DNA of 5,358 bases from Modestobacter sp. (GTDB lineage: Bacteria > Actinomycetota > Actinomycetes > Mycobacteriales > Geodermatophilaceae): the NCBI GenBank assembly GCA_025965775.1, contig JAOPWG010000281.1, positions 1 through 5,358 of the forward strand, given 5' to 3'. Below the pieces are notes generated by a model that saw nothing but the letters and a program-made list of their open reading frames with translations, searched no databases and was not told the origin of the DNA. Position 1 is the stretch's first letter, and every line of letters starts with the position of its first letter. Shown in pieces: positions 1-4,596 of the stretch. The position numbers were made by a program, and so were the translations under genes.

Positions 1-178
1 GGCCCCCGCGCCCCGCCACACCCAGGAGTCCACCCCGACGCGCCGCACCCCGGCCGCCGGCACACAGACCCTGACCCGGGTGCTCGCCGGCCTCAGCCGC
101 TGGACGGTCCGACTGGTCCTCCTCGCCCACATCCCCGCGACCGACACCGCGACCGACACCGAAGGCGACGACCAGTGA
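1..178 (+). CDS. 3' end of an unrecognised protein gene (partial)
   Basis: The reading frame starting at base 2 is open from the window edge to a TGA at 176-178, giving about 58 C-terminal residues. I do not recognise the family. The visible part has a polar Pro/Thr/Arg stretch, then a helical segment containing LSRWTVRLVLLAHIP that could lie at or in a membrane. It ends in an acidic tail with a duplicated ATDT unit finishing EGDDQ. The stop overlaps the GTG of the next gene (GTGA), so the two are very probably co-translated. In actinobacteria, small secreted proteins like the next gene product are often encoded beside a dedicated signal peptidase I (SipW type). That identity is only a guess, because no catalytic region lies inside the window. 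Confidence 0.6.
   Translation, partial: APAPRHTQESTPTRRTPAAGTQTLTRVLAGLSRWTVRLVLLAHIPATDTATDTEGDDQ
137..160 (+). repeat. Two perfect tandem copies of a 12-bp unit in coding sequence
   Basis: GCGACCGACACC occurs at 137-148 and again at 149-160. In the frame of the partial upstream gene it encodes ATDT twice, extending the acidic C-terminal tail by four residues. This looks like a simple in-frame duplication. Confidence 0.9.
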
Positions 179-630
179 CCGGCATCCGGCGCAGCATCGT
201 GCTCCTCCTCGCCGTACTCGCCGTCCTCATCGGAGTCGTCGGACCGGCCCAGGCCTCCTTCGCCTCGAAGACCACCGCGCTCGGGGCCACCGTCACGGCG
301 ATCACGGTCGCCCCGCCGACCAACGTGAGCACCAGAGGCACGAGGTGCCTCGCGACCTCCGGCGGCTGGTCCGGCACCCCGACGACGACGCTGCACGCCC
401 AGGCGTCCTGGTCGGCCAGTGCCACGCGCGGGGTCACCGGCTACCTGCTCACCGCCGTCTTCTCCGACGGCACCAGGTATCCGCTCGCCCAGGTCGCCGC
501 CCCGAGCACCTCAGCCAGCGGTGACTTCGACGCCTCCTACGCCACCCAGAACATCCGGATCACGGTCACCACGCTCACCAGCTACGGATGGACCGCCGAA
601 TCCGCCGTCTCAGGAGTCATCAGGTGCTGA
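175..630 (+). CDS. Secreted protein with fibronectin-III-like domain
   Basis: The 151-residue product starts at a GTG that overlaps the upstream stop. A GAAGG ribosome binding site at 161-165, 9 nt away, supports this start. Residues 1-27 form a clear signal peptide: basic RR at 5-6, hydrophobic core IVLLLAVLAVLIGVV, and an AQA cleavage site at 25-27. The mature protein begins SFASKTTALGATVTA and leads into VAPPTNVS. This resembles the N-terminus of actinobacterial SipW/TasA-type secreted proteins, judged from memory of the family. The rest looks like one beta-sandwich domain of fibronectin-III type: ASWSAS near 77-82, a GYLLTAVFSDGT strand-turn at 89-100, and IRITVTTLTSYGWTAES at 127-143. 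Cys58 and the terminal Cys151 could form a disulfide outside the cell. The function is unknown; a surface or matrix role is inferred from the secretion signal only. The small gene at 624 overlaps its 3' end. Confidence 0.8.
   Translation: MTGIRRSIVLLLAVLAVLIGVVGPAQASFASKTTALGATVTAITVAPPTNVSTRGTRCLATSGGWSGTPTTTLHAQASWSASATRGVTGYLLTAVFSDGTRYPLAQVAAPSTSASGDFDASYATQNIRITVTTLTSYGWTAESAVSGVIRC
612..616 (+). promoter_or_regulatory. Ribosome binding site for the small gene at 624
   Basis: AGGAG lies inside the end of the secreted-protein gene, 7 nt before the GTG at 624. This ideal spacing is the main reason for choosing that start and for believing the short gene is translated. Confidence 0.7.
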
Positions 631-797
631 CCCCCATCGCCACCGACGACCCGACCGCCGCGCTGCGCCGCACGAGAGCCGGGAAGGTGCCGGAGGCGGG
701 ACGGACGACAACCGCGCACGACCTCCTCGACGGCTTCGCCGCGCTGACCCTGGCCGCCGCCGCGGCCGCCGGCCGCCGGCATCACCGGGCGGCCTGA
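624..797 (+). CDS. 57-residue small protein, unknown function
   Basis: It starts at GTG 624, overlaps the previous stop by 7 nt (GTGCTGA), and has AGGAG at 612-616 as its ribosome binding site. This arrangement implies translational coupling with the secreted protein. The product begins VLTPIATDDPTAALRRTRAG, with valine read as Met. It then has HDLLDGFAALTLAAAAAAG near residues 36-54 and ends in a basic GRRHHRAA. The Ala/Leu segment followed by positive charges could be a single C-terminal membrane helix with the basic end in the cytosol, or simply an amphipathic helix. An ATG in the same frame at 588 would add 12 residues, but it has no comparable ribosome binding site. No family is recognised. 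Position and coupling suggest a partner of the secreted protein; this is inference. Confidence 0.55.
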   Translation: MLTPIATDDPTAALRRTRAGKVPEAGRTTTAHDLLDGFAALTLAAAAAAGRRHHRAA

Positions 798-814
798 ACC
801 ACCCACGCCCCCCC

Positions 815-857
815 ATGCCCGGTGCCCACCCCGGGATCCGGGGTGGGCACTGGGCGT
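815..857. terminator. Strong bidirectional hairpin terminator between convergent genes
   Basis: A perfect 13-bp stem pairs 822-834 with 838-850 around a GAT triloop. It continues outward through a G-T wobble (821/851), three G-C pairs (818-820 with 852-854), and 815-817 with 855-857 including one wobble. The total is about 20 bp. It lies 17 nt after the small gene's stop and 33 nt past the response-regulator stop on the other strand, so it can end both transcripts. There is no clear T run on either side, as is common in high-GC actinobacteria. Confidence 0.75.
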
Positions 858-885
858 AGAGGCGTAGAGGCGTAGAGGCGTAGAG
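854..885. repeat. 8-bp tandem repeat, four perfect copies
   Basis: GCGTAGAG is repeated exactly four times (854-861, 862-869, 870-877, 878-885), with a partial fifth GCG at 886-888. The array is non-coding. It lies between the hairpin at 815-857, whose last 4 bases it shares, and the response-regulator stop codon at 891-893. Confidence 0.95.
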
Positions 886-890
886 GCGGG

Positions 891-1595
891 TCAGGCGACG
901 AGGCGGTAACCGACCCCGCGAACGGTCCGGATCTTCGGGGACTGCAGCCCCGCGGCGGTCAGCTTGCGGCGCAGGTTGGACATGTGCGCCTCGACGAGCC
1001 GGAGGTTGCCCTCCCAGTCGGTCTGCCAGACCTCGCGCAGCAACGTCTCACGCTGCAGCACCCGGCCGGGGCGGGACACCAGGGCCGAGAGCAGGTCGAA
1101 CTCGGTGCGGGTCAGGTCGACCTCCGCACCGTCGACCCGGACCTCGCGGCTGTCGGGGTCGACCTCCAGCTCGGCCAGCCGCCGTACCGGGTCCTCGGGC
1201 GAGGCGGCGGGCTCGGGCACCGAGGGGGTACGCGGCCGGCGGAGCATGGTCTGGACCCGGGCAACGAGCTCCCGCGGGGAGAAGGGCTTGGACATGTAGC
1301 CGTCCGCCCCGACCGCGAGGCCGATCAGCAGGTCGACCTCCTCGGCGCGGGCCGTGAGCATCAGGACGTAGCAGTCGGTCTCGGCCCGGAGCTGCCGGCA
1401 CACCTCGGTGCCGTCCGCGTCGGGGAGGCCGAGGTCCAGCACGACGACGTCGGGGGCGTCCCGGCGGACCTCCTCCAGGCACGCGGCCCCCGATGCGACC
1501 TCGCGGACGCCCATCCCGGCGCGGCGGAGCACCGTCGCGACCAACTCACGGATCTCGTCGGTGTCCTCGACGACGAGCACGGACTGACCCGACAC
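891..1595 (-). CDS. OmpR/PhoB-family response regulator
   Basis: The 234-residue product is a DNA-binding response regulator that would be phosphorylated by a sensor histidine kinase. The receiver domain spans about 1-121. It shows the acidic pair E10-D11 (VVEDTDE), phospho-acceptor Asp54 in VVLDLGLPD, the switch Thr81 in MLTARAEE, and Lys103 in YMSKPFSPREL. A Pro-rich linker near 121-135 leads to a winged-helix effector domain from about 142, with LTRTEFDLLSAL (161-172), a recognition-helix region HMSNLRRKL, and the family-typical RTVRGVGYRL end. GTG 1595 is chosen because a GGAGGAGGG ribosome binding site precedes it by 3 nt, whereas an ATG at 1634 would begin inside a long hairpin. No histidine kinase lies in the window, so it appears as an orphan. 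Its target is unknown, though upstream repeats could be autoregulatory sites. Confidence 0.93.
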   Translation of the reverse strand: MSGQSVLVVEDTDEIRELVATVLRRAGMGVREVASGAACLEEVRRDAPDVVVLDLGLPDADGTEVCRQLRAETDCYVLMLTARAEEVDLLIGLAVGADGYMSKPFSPRELVARVQTMLRRPRTPSVPEPAASPEDPVRRLAELEVDPDSREVRVDGAEVDLTRTEFDLLSALVSRPGRVLQRETLLREVWQTDWEGNLRLVEAHMSNLRRKLTAAGLQSPKIRTVRGVGYRLVA

Positions 1596-1598
1596 GAT

Positions 1599-1607
1599 CC
1601 CTCCTCC
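1599..1607 (-). promoter_or_regulatory. Ribosome binding site deciding the response-regulator start
   Basis: GGAGGAGGG on the minus strand lies just upstream of GTG 1595-1593. It supports a start 13 codons inside the longest open frame. Confidence 0.75.
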
Positions 1608-1617
1608 ACGACGACGA

Positions 1618-1650
1618 CTGCGCAGGACACCCATCCGGTGTCCTGCGCAG
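1618..1650 (-). promoter_or_regulatory. Perfect 14-bp-stem hairpin before the response-regulator gene
   Basis: CTGCGCAGGACACC (1618-1631) pairs perfectly with GGTGTCCTGCGCAG (1637-1650) around a 5-nt loop. It lies 11 nt upstream of the ribosome binding site of the response regulator and 125 nt downstream of the acyl-CoA dehydrogenase stop. It could be a terminator without a T run for the upstream gene, a 5'-leader structure controlling the regulator, or an operator. The sequence does not decide between these. Confidence 0.7.
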
Positions 1651-1663
1651 GTGATCGTCAGCG

Positions 1664-1675
1664 GAGGGACCGATC
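1664..1675 (-). promoter_or_regulatory. 12-bp element shared with the dehydrogenase upstream region (copy 1)
   Basis: In gene orientation the sequence is GATCGGTCCCTC. The identical 12-mer occurs at 3006-3017 upstream of the acyl-CoA dehydrogenase, in the same orientation. Here it ends 68 nt before the response-regulator start. It may be a binding site for a common regulator. Confidence 0.4.
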
Positions 1676-1728
1676 TCGACCCCGCGCCGGGGGCCGGTCC
1701 CCCGATCGGGTGAGCGGCCAGGGTCCGG

Positions 1729-1749
1729 TCCCGGCTGAGCCGGCCGGGA
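1729..1749 (-). terminator. Possible weak terminator after the acyl-CoA dehydrogenase
   Basis: TCCCGG (1729-1734) can pair with CCGGGA (1744-1749) around a 9-nt loop, 25 nt past the dehydrogenase stop. The stem is short and no T run follows, so this is tentative. Confidence 0.25.
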
Positions 1750-1774
1750 GGTCGGCCTGTGTGTCGCCTGTGCG

Positions 1775-2956
1775 TCAGACGAAGGCGCTCATCCCGGTGA
1801 TCGAGCGGCCGACGATGAGGGTGTTCATCTCCCGGGTGCCCTCGTAGGAGTACAGCGCCTCGGCGTCGGCGAAGTACCGGACGACGTCGTAGTCGAGCAC
1901 GATGCCGTTGCCGCCGAACAGCTCGCGGGCCCAGGCGACGGTCTCCCGGCCGCGGGCGGTCACGTAGCTCTTGGCCAGCGCCGCCTGGTCGTCGCGCAGC
2001 GCGTCGTCCTCCTGCAGCTGGGAGAGCCGGACGGTCATCCCCATGCTCGCGGTGACGTTGCCGAGCATGCGGACCAGCAGGTCCTGGATCAGCTGGAAGC
2101 CCCCGATCGGCTTGCCGAACTGCGCACGCTCCCTGGCGTAGGCGACCGCCACCTCGTAGGCGCCGAGCTGGCAGCCGACGCCGCTCCAGGCGACCCCGCC
2201 CCGGGTCACCTTCAGCACCTTGTTGACGTCCTTGAACGTGTTCCCGCCCTCGAGCTTGTTGTCGGCGGGGATACGGCAGTCGGTGAAGGTGAGGTCGGCG
2301 TTCTGCACCGTGCGCAGCGCGAACTTGTCCTCGATCTTGCTGGCGGTGAAGCCGGGAGCGCCCTTCTCCACCACGAAGGTCTTGACCTGGTCGTCGTCGA
2401 GGTCACGCGCGAAGACGACGACCACGTCGGCGAAGGTGCCATTGCCGATCCACCGCTTGGCGCCGTTGAGCACCCACGAGTCGCCGTCCCGGCGTGCGGT
2501 GGTGCGCATGCCGCGGGCGACGTCGGACCCACCCTCGGGCTCGGTGAGCCCGAACGCGCCGATGGTCGCCAGCCGCATCATCGACGGGATCCACCGCTGC
2601 CGCTGCTCCGCCGAGCCCAGCACCATGATCGAGCCCATCGCCAGGCCGTTGTGCACGCCGAGGAAGGTGGCCATGGACGGGTCGACGCGGGAGAGCTCCA
2701 TCGCCTGGAAACCGGCGAAGAGCCGGGACGCGCGGGGGCGACCGTCCCAGTCGTAGGAGCGGCCCACGATGTCGACCTCGGCGAAGCGCGGGATGAGGTC
2801 CATCGGGAACTCGGCCGCGGCCCAGGCGGCGTTGACCCGGGGCTTGACCTCGCTGGCCAGGAACTCGCGCAGGGCCAGCAGCTCCTTCTGCTCGTGCTCG
2901 GGCAGCAGCGACTCGTAACCGAGGAAGTCTGCGGGCAGCAGCAGGTCGGCGCTCAT
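1775..2956 (-). CDS. Acyl-CoA dehydrogenase, glutaryl-CoA dehydrogenase-like
   Basis: The 393-residue flavoenzyme has the usual length for the acyl-CoA dehydrogenase family, which oxidises acyl-CoA at the alpha-beta bond using FAD and passes electrons to ETF. The N-terminal helical domain is followed by FGLTEPEGGSD (135-145), the FAD/substrate-contacting strand. Next come WVLNGAKRWIGNG, a C-terminal helical region with RAQFGKPIGGFQ, and ELFGGNGI. Near the end is YEGTREMNTLIVGRSITG, where Glu372 matches the catalytic base position of glutaryl-CoA dehydrogenases (YEGT). This supports that subfamily, which in known members also decarboxylates glutaryl-CoA to crotonyl-CoA in lysine/tryptophan breakdown. 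No pathway partner lies nearby, so the true substrate is open. ATG 2956 is chosen over ATG 2989 because AGGAAGAAGG lies 10 nt upstream and the protein then begins MSADLLLPADFLGYESLL, as family members do. Confidence 0.92.
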   Translation of the reverse strand: MSADLLLPADFLGYESLLPEHEQKELLALREFLASEVKPRVNAAWAAAEFPMDLIPRFAEVDIVGRSYDWDGRPRASRLFAGFQAMELSRVDPSMATFLGVHNGLAMGSIMVLGSAEQRQRWIPSMMRLATIGAFGLTEPEGGSDVARGMRTTARRDGDSWVLNGAKRWIGNGTFADVVVVFARDLDDDQVKTFVVEKGAPGFTASKIEDKFALRTVQNADLTFTDCRIPADNKLEGGNTFKDVNKVLKVTRGGVAWSGVGCQLGAYEVAVAYARERAQFGKPIGGFQLIQDLLVRMLGNVTASMGMTVRLSQLQEDDALRDDQAALAKSYVTARGRETVAWARELFGGNGIVLDYDVVRYFADAEALYSYEGTREMNTLIVGRSITGMSAFV

Positions 2957-2966
2957 GGAGGCGGGG

Positions 2967-2977
2967 CCTTCTTCCTG
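2967..2977 (-). promoter_or_regulatory. Ribosome binding site deciding the dehydrogenase start
   Basis: CAGGAAGAAGG on the minus strand ends 10 nt before ATG 2956. The in-frame ATG at 2989 lies upstream of it, so the shorter 393-residue product is preferred. Confidence 0.6.
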
Positions 2978-2996
2978 TCGTCGATGCACCGAGGAA

Positions 2997-3008
2997 CTCG
3001 GCGCCGAG
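2997..3008. promoter_or_regulatory. 12-bp perfect palindrome upstream of the dehydrogenase
   Basis: CTCGGCGCCGAG is a perfect palindrome centred about 46 bp upstream of the dehydrogenase ATG, and it abuts the shared 12-bp element. It could be an operator for a dimeric repressor. Short GC palindromes are common in such DNA, so support is weak. Confidence 0.25.
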
Positions 3009-3017
3009 GGACCGATC
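3006..3017 (-). promoter_or_regulatory. 12-bp element shared with the response-regulator upstream region (copy 2)
   Basis: GATCGGTCCCTC in gene orientation is identical to the copy at 1664-1675. It ends 49 nt before the dehydrogenase start, a sensible place for a promoter or operator element. Confidence 0.4.
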
Positions 3018-3064
3018 CGGACTGATGCTGCGCCTGATCGCGCCGGTCAGCCACCGAGAGAGAA

Positions 3065-3087
3065 CCGGGCGGGCGCCGTGCCGCCGG
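3065..3087 (-). terminator. Likely terminator after the TMEM175 gene
   Basis: CCGGGCGG (3065-3072) pairs with CCGCCGG (3081-3087) with one bulged base around an 8-nt loop. It begins 1 nt after the TMEM175-family stop. On the transcribed strand it is followed by TTCTCTCTC, a pyrimidine-rich tail that is unusual for this GC-rich window. Confidence 0.45.
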
Positions 3088-3088
3088 C

Positions 3089-3703
3089 TCAGCGCGGAAC
3101 CCGGCGCCGCAGCAGCCGGACCGCCGGCCGATCGAGGAAGAGGAGGAAGAATGCGTAGTAGTTCACCGCGGGGAAAGCGACACCGAGGACCAGGGCGACG
3201 ACCAGCAGGCCGGTGGTGGCCACCGACGCCTCCAGGCGCACGTCCCCGGCGGCGACCCCCTCGCGGCGCAGCGCCGCCCGGCGCCGGACCAGGACCGACA
3301 GCACGCTCACACACGCCGAGCTCGCGGTCACCGTCCCGACGTACATGCCGACGGCGAGCCGCTCGGAGCCGTACACCGCCGTCACCTGGGTGACGAAGGG
3401 GAGCACCACGACGGTGAACGCCCACGACAGGTTGACCAGGAGGAAGAGCCCGTCGTAGGCGCCCACCCGCTCGGTCAGCGCGTGGTGGGCCACCCACAGC
3501 CGCGCGATCACCACGAAGCTCAGCGCGAACGAGCCGAACTGGGCCAGGTGGTCGCCCAGCAGTGCGCCGACGTCCTGGGCGGCCTCCGCGCCGGCCAGCA
3601 GGTCGATCAGCGGCAGCACCAGCAGAGTGATGGCGATGGCGACCACCGCGTCGAGGAAGGTGACCAGGCGGTCCAGGCCGCGGTCGGTACGCACGGACGG
3701 CAC
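3089..3703 (-). CDS. TMEM175-family (DUF1211) potassium channel protein
   Basis: The 204-residue membrane protein has about six predicted helices (near 13-36, 55-75, 83-107, 115-139, 158-178 and 179-192), as in the single-repeat prokaryotic TMEM175 proteins, which assemble as tetrameric potassium-permeable channels. The family signature is seen in helix 1 as DRLVTFLDAVVAIAITLLVL. The usual FSD is FLD here (16-18), replacing a conserved serine with leucine. Helix 2 carries the familiar SFVVIARLWVAHH pattern. The start is GTG 3703, 21 bp after the stop of the PEP-mutase-family gene, so both are probably one transcript; GTG 3694 is an alternative. No clear ribosome binding site is seen, and the short gap is filled by a small hairpin, suggesting coupling or limited translation. 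The physiological role is unknown; control of membrane potential or potassium leak is inferred from the family. Confidence 0.88.
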   Translation of the reverse strand: MPSVRTDRGLDRLVTFLDAVVAIAITLLVLPLIDLLAGAEAAQDVGALLGDHLAQFGSFALSFVVIARLWVAHHALTERVGAYDGLFLLVNLSWAFTVVVLPFVTQVTAVYGSERLAVGMYVGTVTASSACVSVLSVLVRRRAALRREGVAAGDVRLEASVATTGLLVVALVLGVAFPAVNYYAFFLLFLDRPAVRLLRRRVPR

Positions 3704-3704
3704 G

Positions 3705-3728
3705 CTGACCGGCCCGGTCGCCGGTCAG
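3705..3728 (-). promoter_or_regulatory. Hairpin filling the gap between the PEP-mutase-family and TMEM175 genes
   Basis: CTGACCGG (3705-3712) pairs perfectly with CCGGTCAG (3721-3728), with an 8-nt loop. It covers the upstream stop codon and ends next to the downstream GTG. It could hide the downstream start unless ribosomes arrive from the upstream gene. Confidence 0.4.
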
Positions 3729-4507
3729 TTCAGCGCGCGGGTGTCCGGGGGCAGGGTGCCCCCGGCGACGATGGTGGCGGTCGCGTCCTGCAGCGCGGTG
3801 AGCGCCACCCGCTGGGTGAACGGCCCGGTCGAGACCCGGGCGACGCCGAGCTCCTGCAGCTCCCGCGCCGGCAACGAGGCGCCGGGCACGCTGATCACCG
3901 TGAGCTTCCGCGGGCCGAGCGCGTCCACCAGCGCGGCGATCTCCTCCCGCGCGACCACACCCGGGACGAAGACCACCGGCGCCCCGGCCTCCAGGTACGC
4001 CGTCCCCCGCCGAACCGCCTCGGCCAGCACCTCACCGCGGTCGGCGCCCGGCCCGGCCTTGACGAAGGCATCGGTGCGGGCGTTGAGCACGAAGTCGATG
4101 CCGGCATCCCGGCCGGCCCGCAGCACCGCCTCCACCGCGGCCACCGCGTCGTCCAGCGGCTTCAGCTGGTCCTCGAGGTTGCCGCCGACGACCCCCGCAG
4201 CGATCGCCCGGCGGGCGGTCTCCCCGGCGTCGCCGTAGCCGCCCTCGAAGTCCATCGTCACCGGGACGTCGACGGCGGAGACGATCCGCTCGACCATGCC
4301 CAGGTGCAGCTCGAGGGGGATGTTCTCGCCGTCCTCGTAGCCGAAGGTGGCCGCGATCGAGTGGCTCGCAGTGGCCAGCGCGCGGACGCCGGGCGTACCG
4401 GCGACGACTCTGGCGGACACGACGTCCCAGACATTGGCCAGGATCAGGATCTCCGGGGCGGTGTGCAGGTCGAGAAGGGCGCGGGCCCGGGTCGAAAGAT
4501 CAGCCAC
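3725..4507 (-). CDS. Isocitrate lyase/PEP mutase superfamily protein
   Basis: The product has 260 residues from GTG 4507 and belongs to the (beta/alpha)8-barrel superfamily whose members make or break C-C or C-P bonds beside a carboxylate using Mg2+. Motifs seen are NVWD (25-28), a TASHSIAATFGYEDGE segment near 46-61, the metal-site strand DFEGGYGD with D86 and E88, NLEDQ (110-114), and NARTDAF (142-148). The isocitrate lyase signature KKCGH is absent, as in the shorter branch often annotated only as isocitrate lyase/phosphoenolpyruvate mutase family. The substrate cannot be named. The GTG start fits the usual N-terminus of about 20 residues before the first strand, and TAGGTC lies 7 nt upstream as a possible leaderless -10. 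ATG 4543 would give 272 residues with a basic, unconserved-looking extension. The TMEM175-family gene follows after 21 bp. A 20-bp palindrome lies about 70 bp upstream. Confidence 0.88.
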   Translation of the reverse strand: MADLSTRARALLDLHTAPEILILANVWDVVSARVVAGTPGVRALATASHSIAATFGYEDGENIPLELHLGMVERIVSAVDVPVTMDFEGGYGDAGETARRAIAAGVVGGNLEDQLKPLDDAVAAVEAVLRAGRDAGIDFVLNARTDAFVKAGPGADRGEVLAEAVRRGTAYLEAGAPVVFVPGVVAREEIAALVDALGPRKLTVISVPGASLPARELQELGVARVSTGPFTQRVALTALQDATATIVAGGTLPPDTRALN

Positions 4508-4575
4508 GCCCGGGGACCTAGCCACAAGTCGACTTCCCGACACATCGACCGGTCGCCGGCGTCACGGCTGGGCCC

Positions 4576-4595
4576 GGCGTTCCCGCGGGAACGCC
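4576..4595. promoter_or_regulatory. Perfect 20-bp palindrome (copy 1): operator or terminator
   Basis: GGCGTTCCCGCGGGAACGCC is its own reverse complement. Outside it, GGCTG (4566-4570) and CAGCC (4598-4602) can also pair, giving a longer interrupted stem. It begins 1 nt past the stop of the DUF6226-like gene, which suits a terminator. It also lies about 70 bp before the PEP-mutase-family start, which suits an operator. A 19/20 copy at 5168-5187 favours a protein-binding site. Confidence 0.6.
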
Positions 4596-4596
4596 T

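Noticed and set aside
93..437. A 114-codon open frame on the minus strand
   Set aside because: It is antisense to the secreted-protein gene, which has a signal peptide and ribosome binding site; the minus product ends in low-complexity Arg/Ser sequence.
419..859. A 146-codon open frame on the plus strand
   Set aside because: Its product is Pro/Arg/Ser-rich and it overlaps the secreted-protein and small-protein genes and the terminator; it is a frame shadow.
854..885. Tandem repeats considered as a CRISPR array or replication iterons
   Set aside because: The units are 8 bp with no spacers, and no cas or replication gene is nearby.
984..1847. A 287-codon open frame on the plus strand
   Set aside because: It is antisense to the response regulator, which has clear receiver and winged-helix motifs; the plus-strand product has none.
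2403..3497. A 364-codon open frame on the minus strand
   Set aside because: It overlaps the acyl-CoA dehydrogenase and TMEM175 genes in another frame and is dominated by Arg, Gly and Pro without any recognisable domain.
4508..4543. ATG 4543 as start of the PEP-mutase-family gene
   Set aside because: The added 12 residues are basic and look unlike the family N-terminus, and no ribosome binding site favours them; GTG 4507 fits better, though this is not certain.
4576..4595. Palindrome considered as a LexA (SOS) box
   Set aside because: The actinobacterial SOS box is built as TCGAAC-N4-GTTCGA; this site has GTTCCC-GGGAAC arms in the opposite order and does not match.
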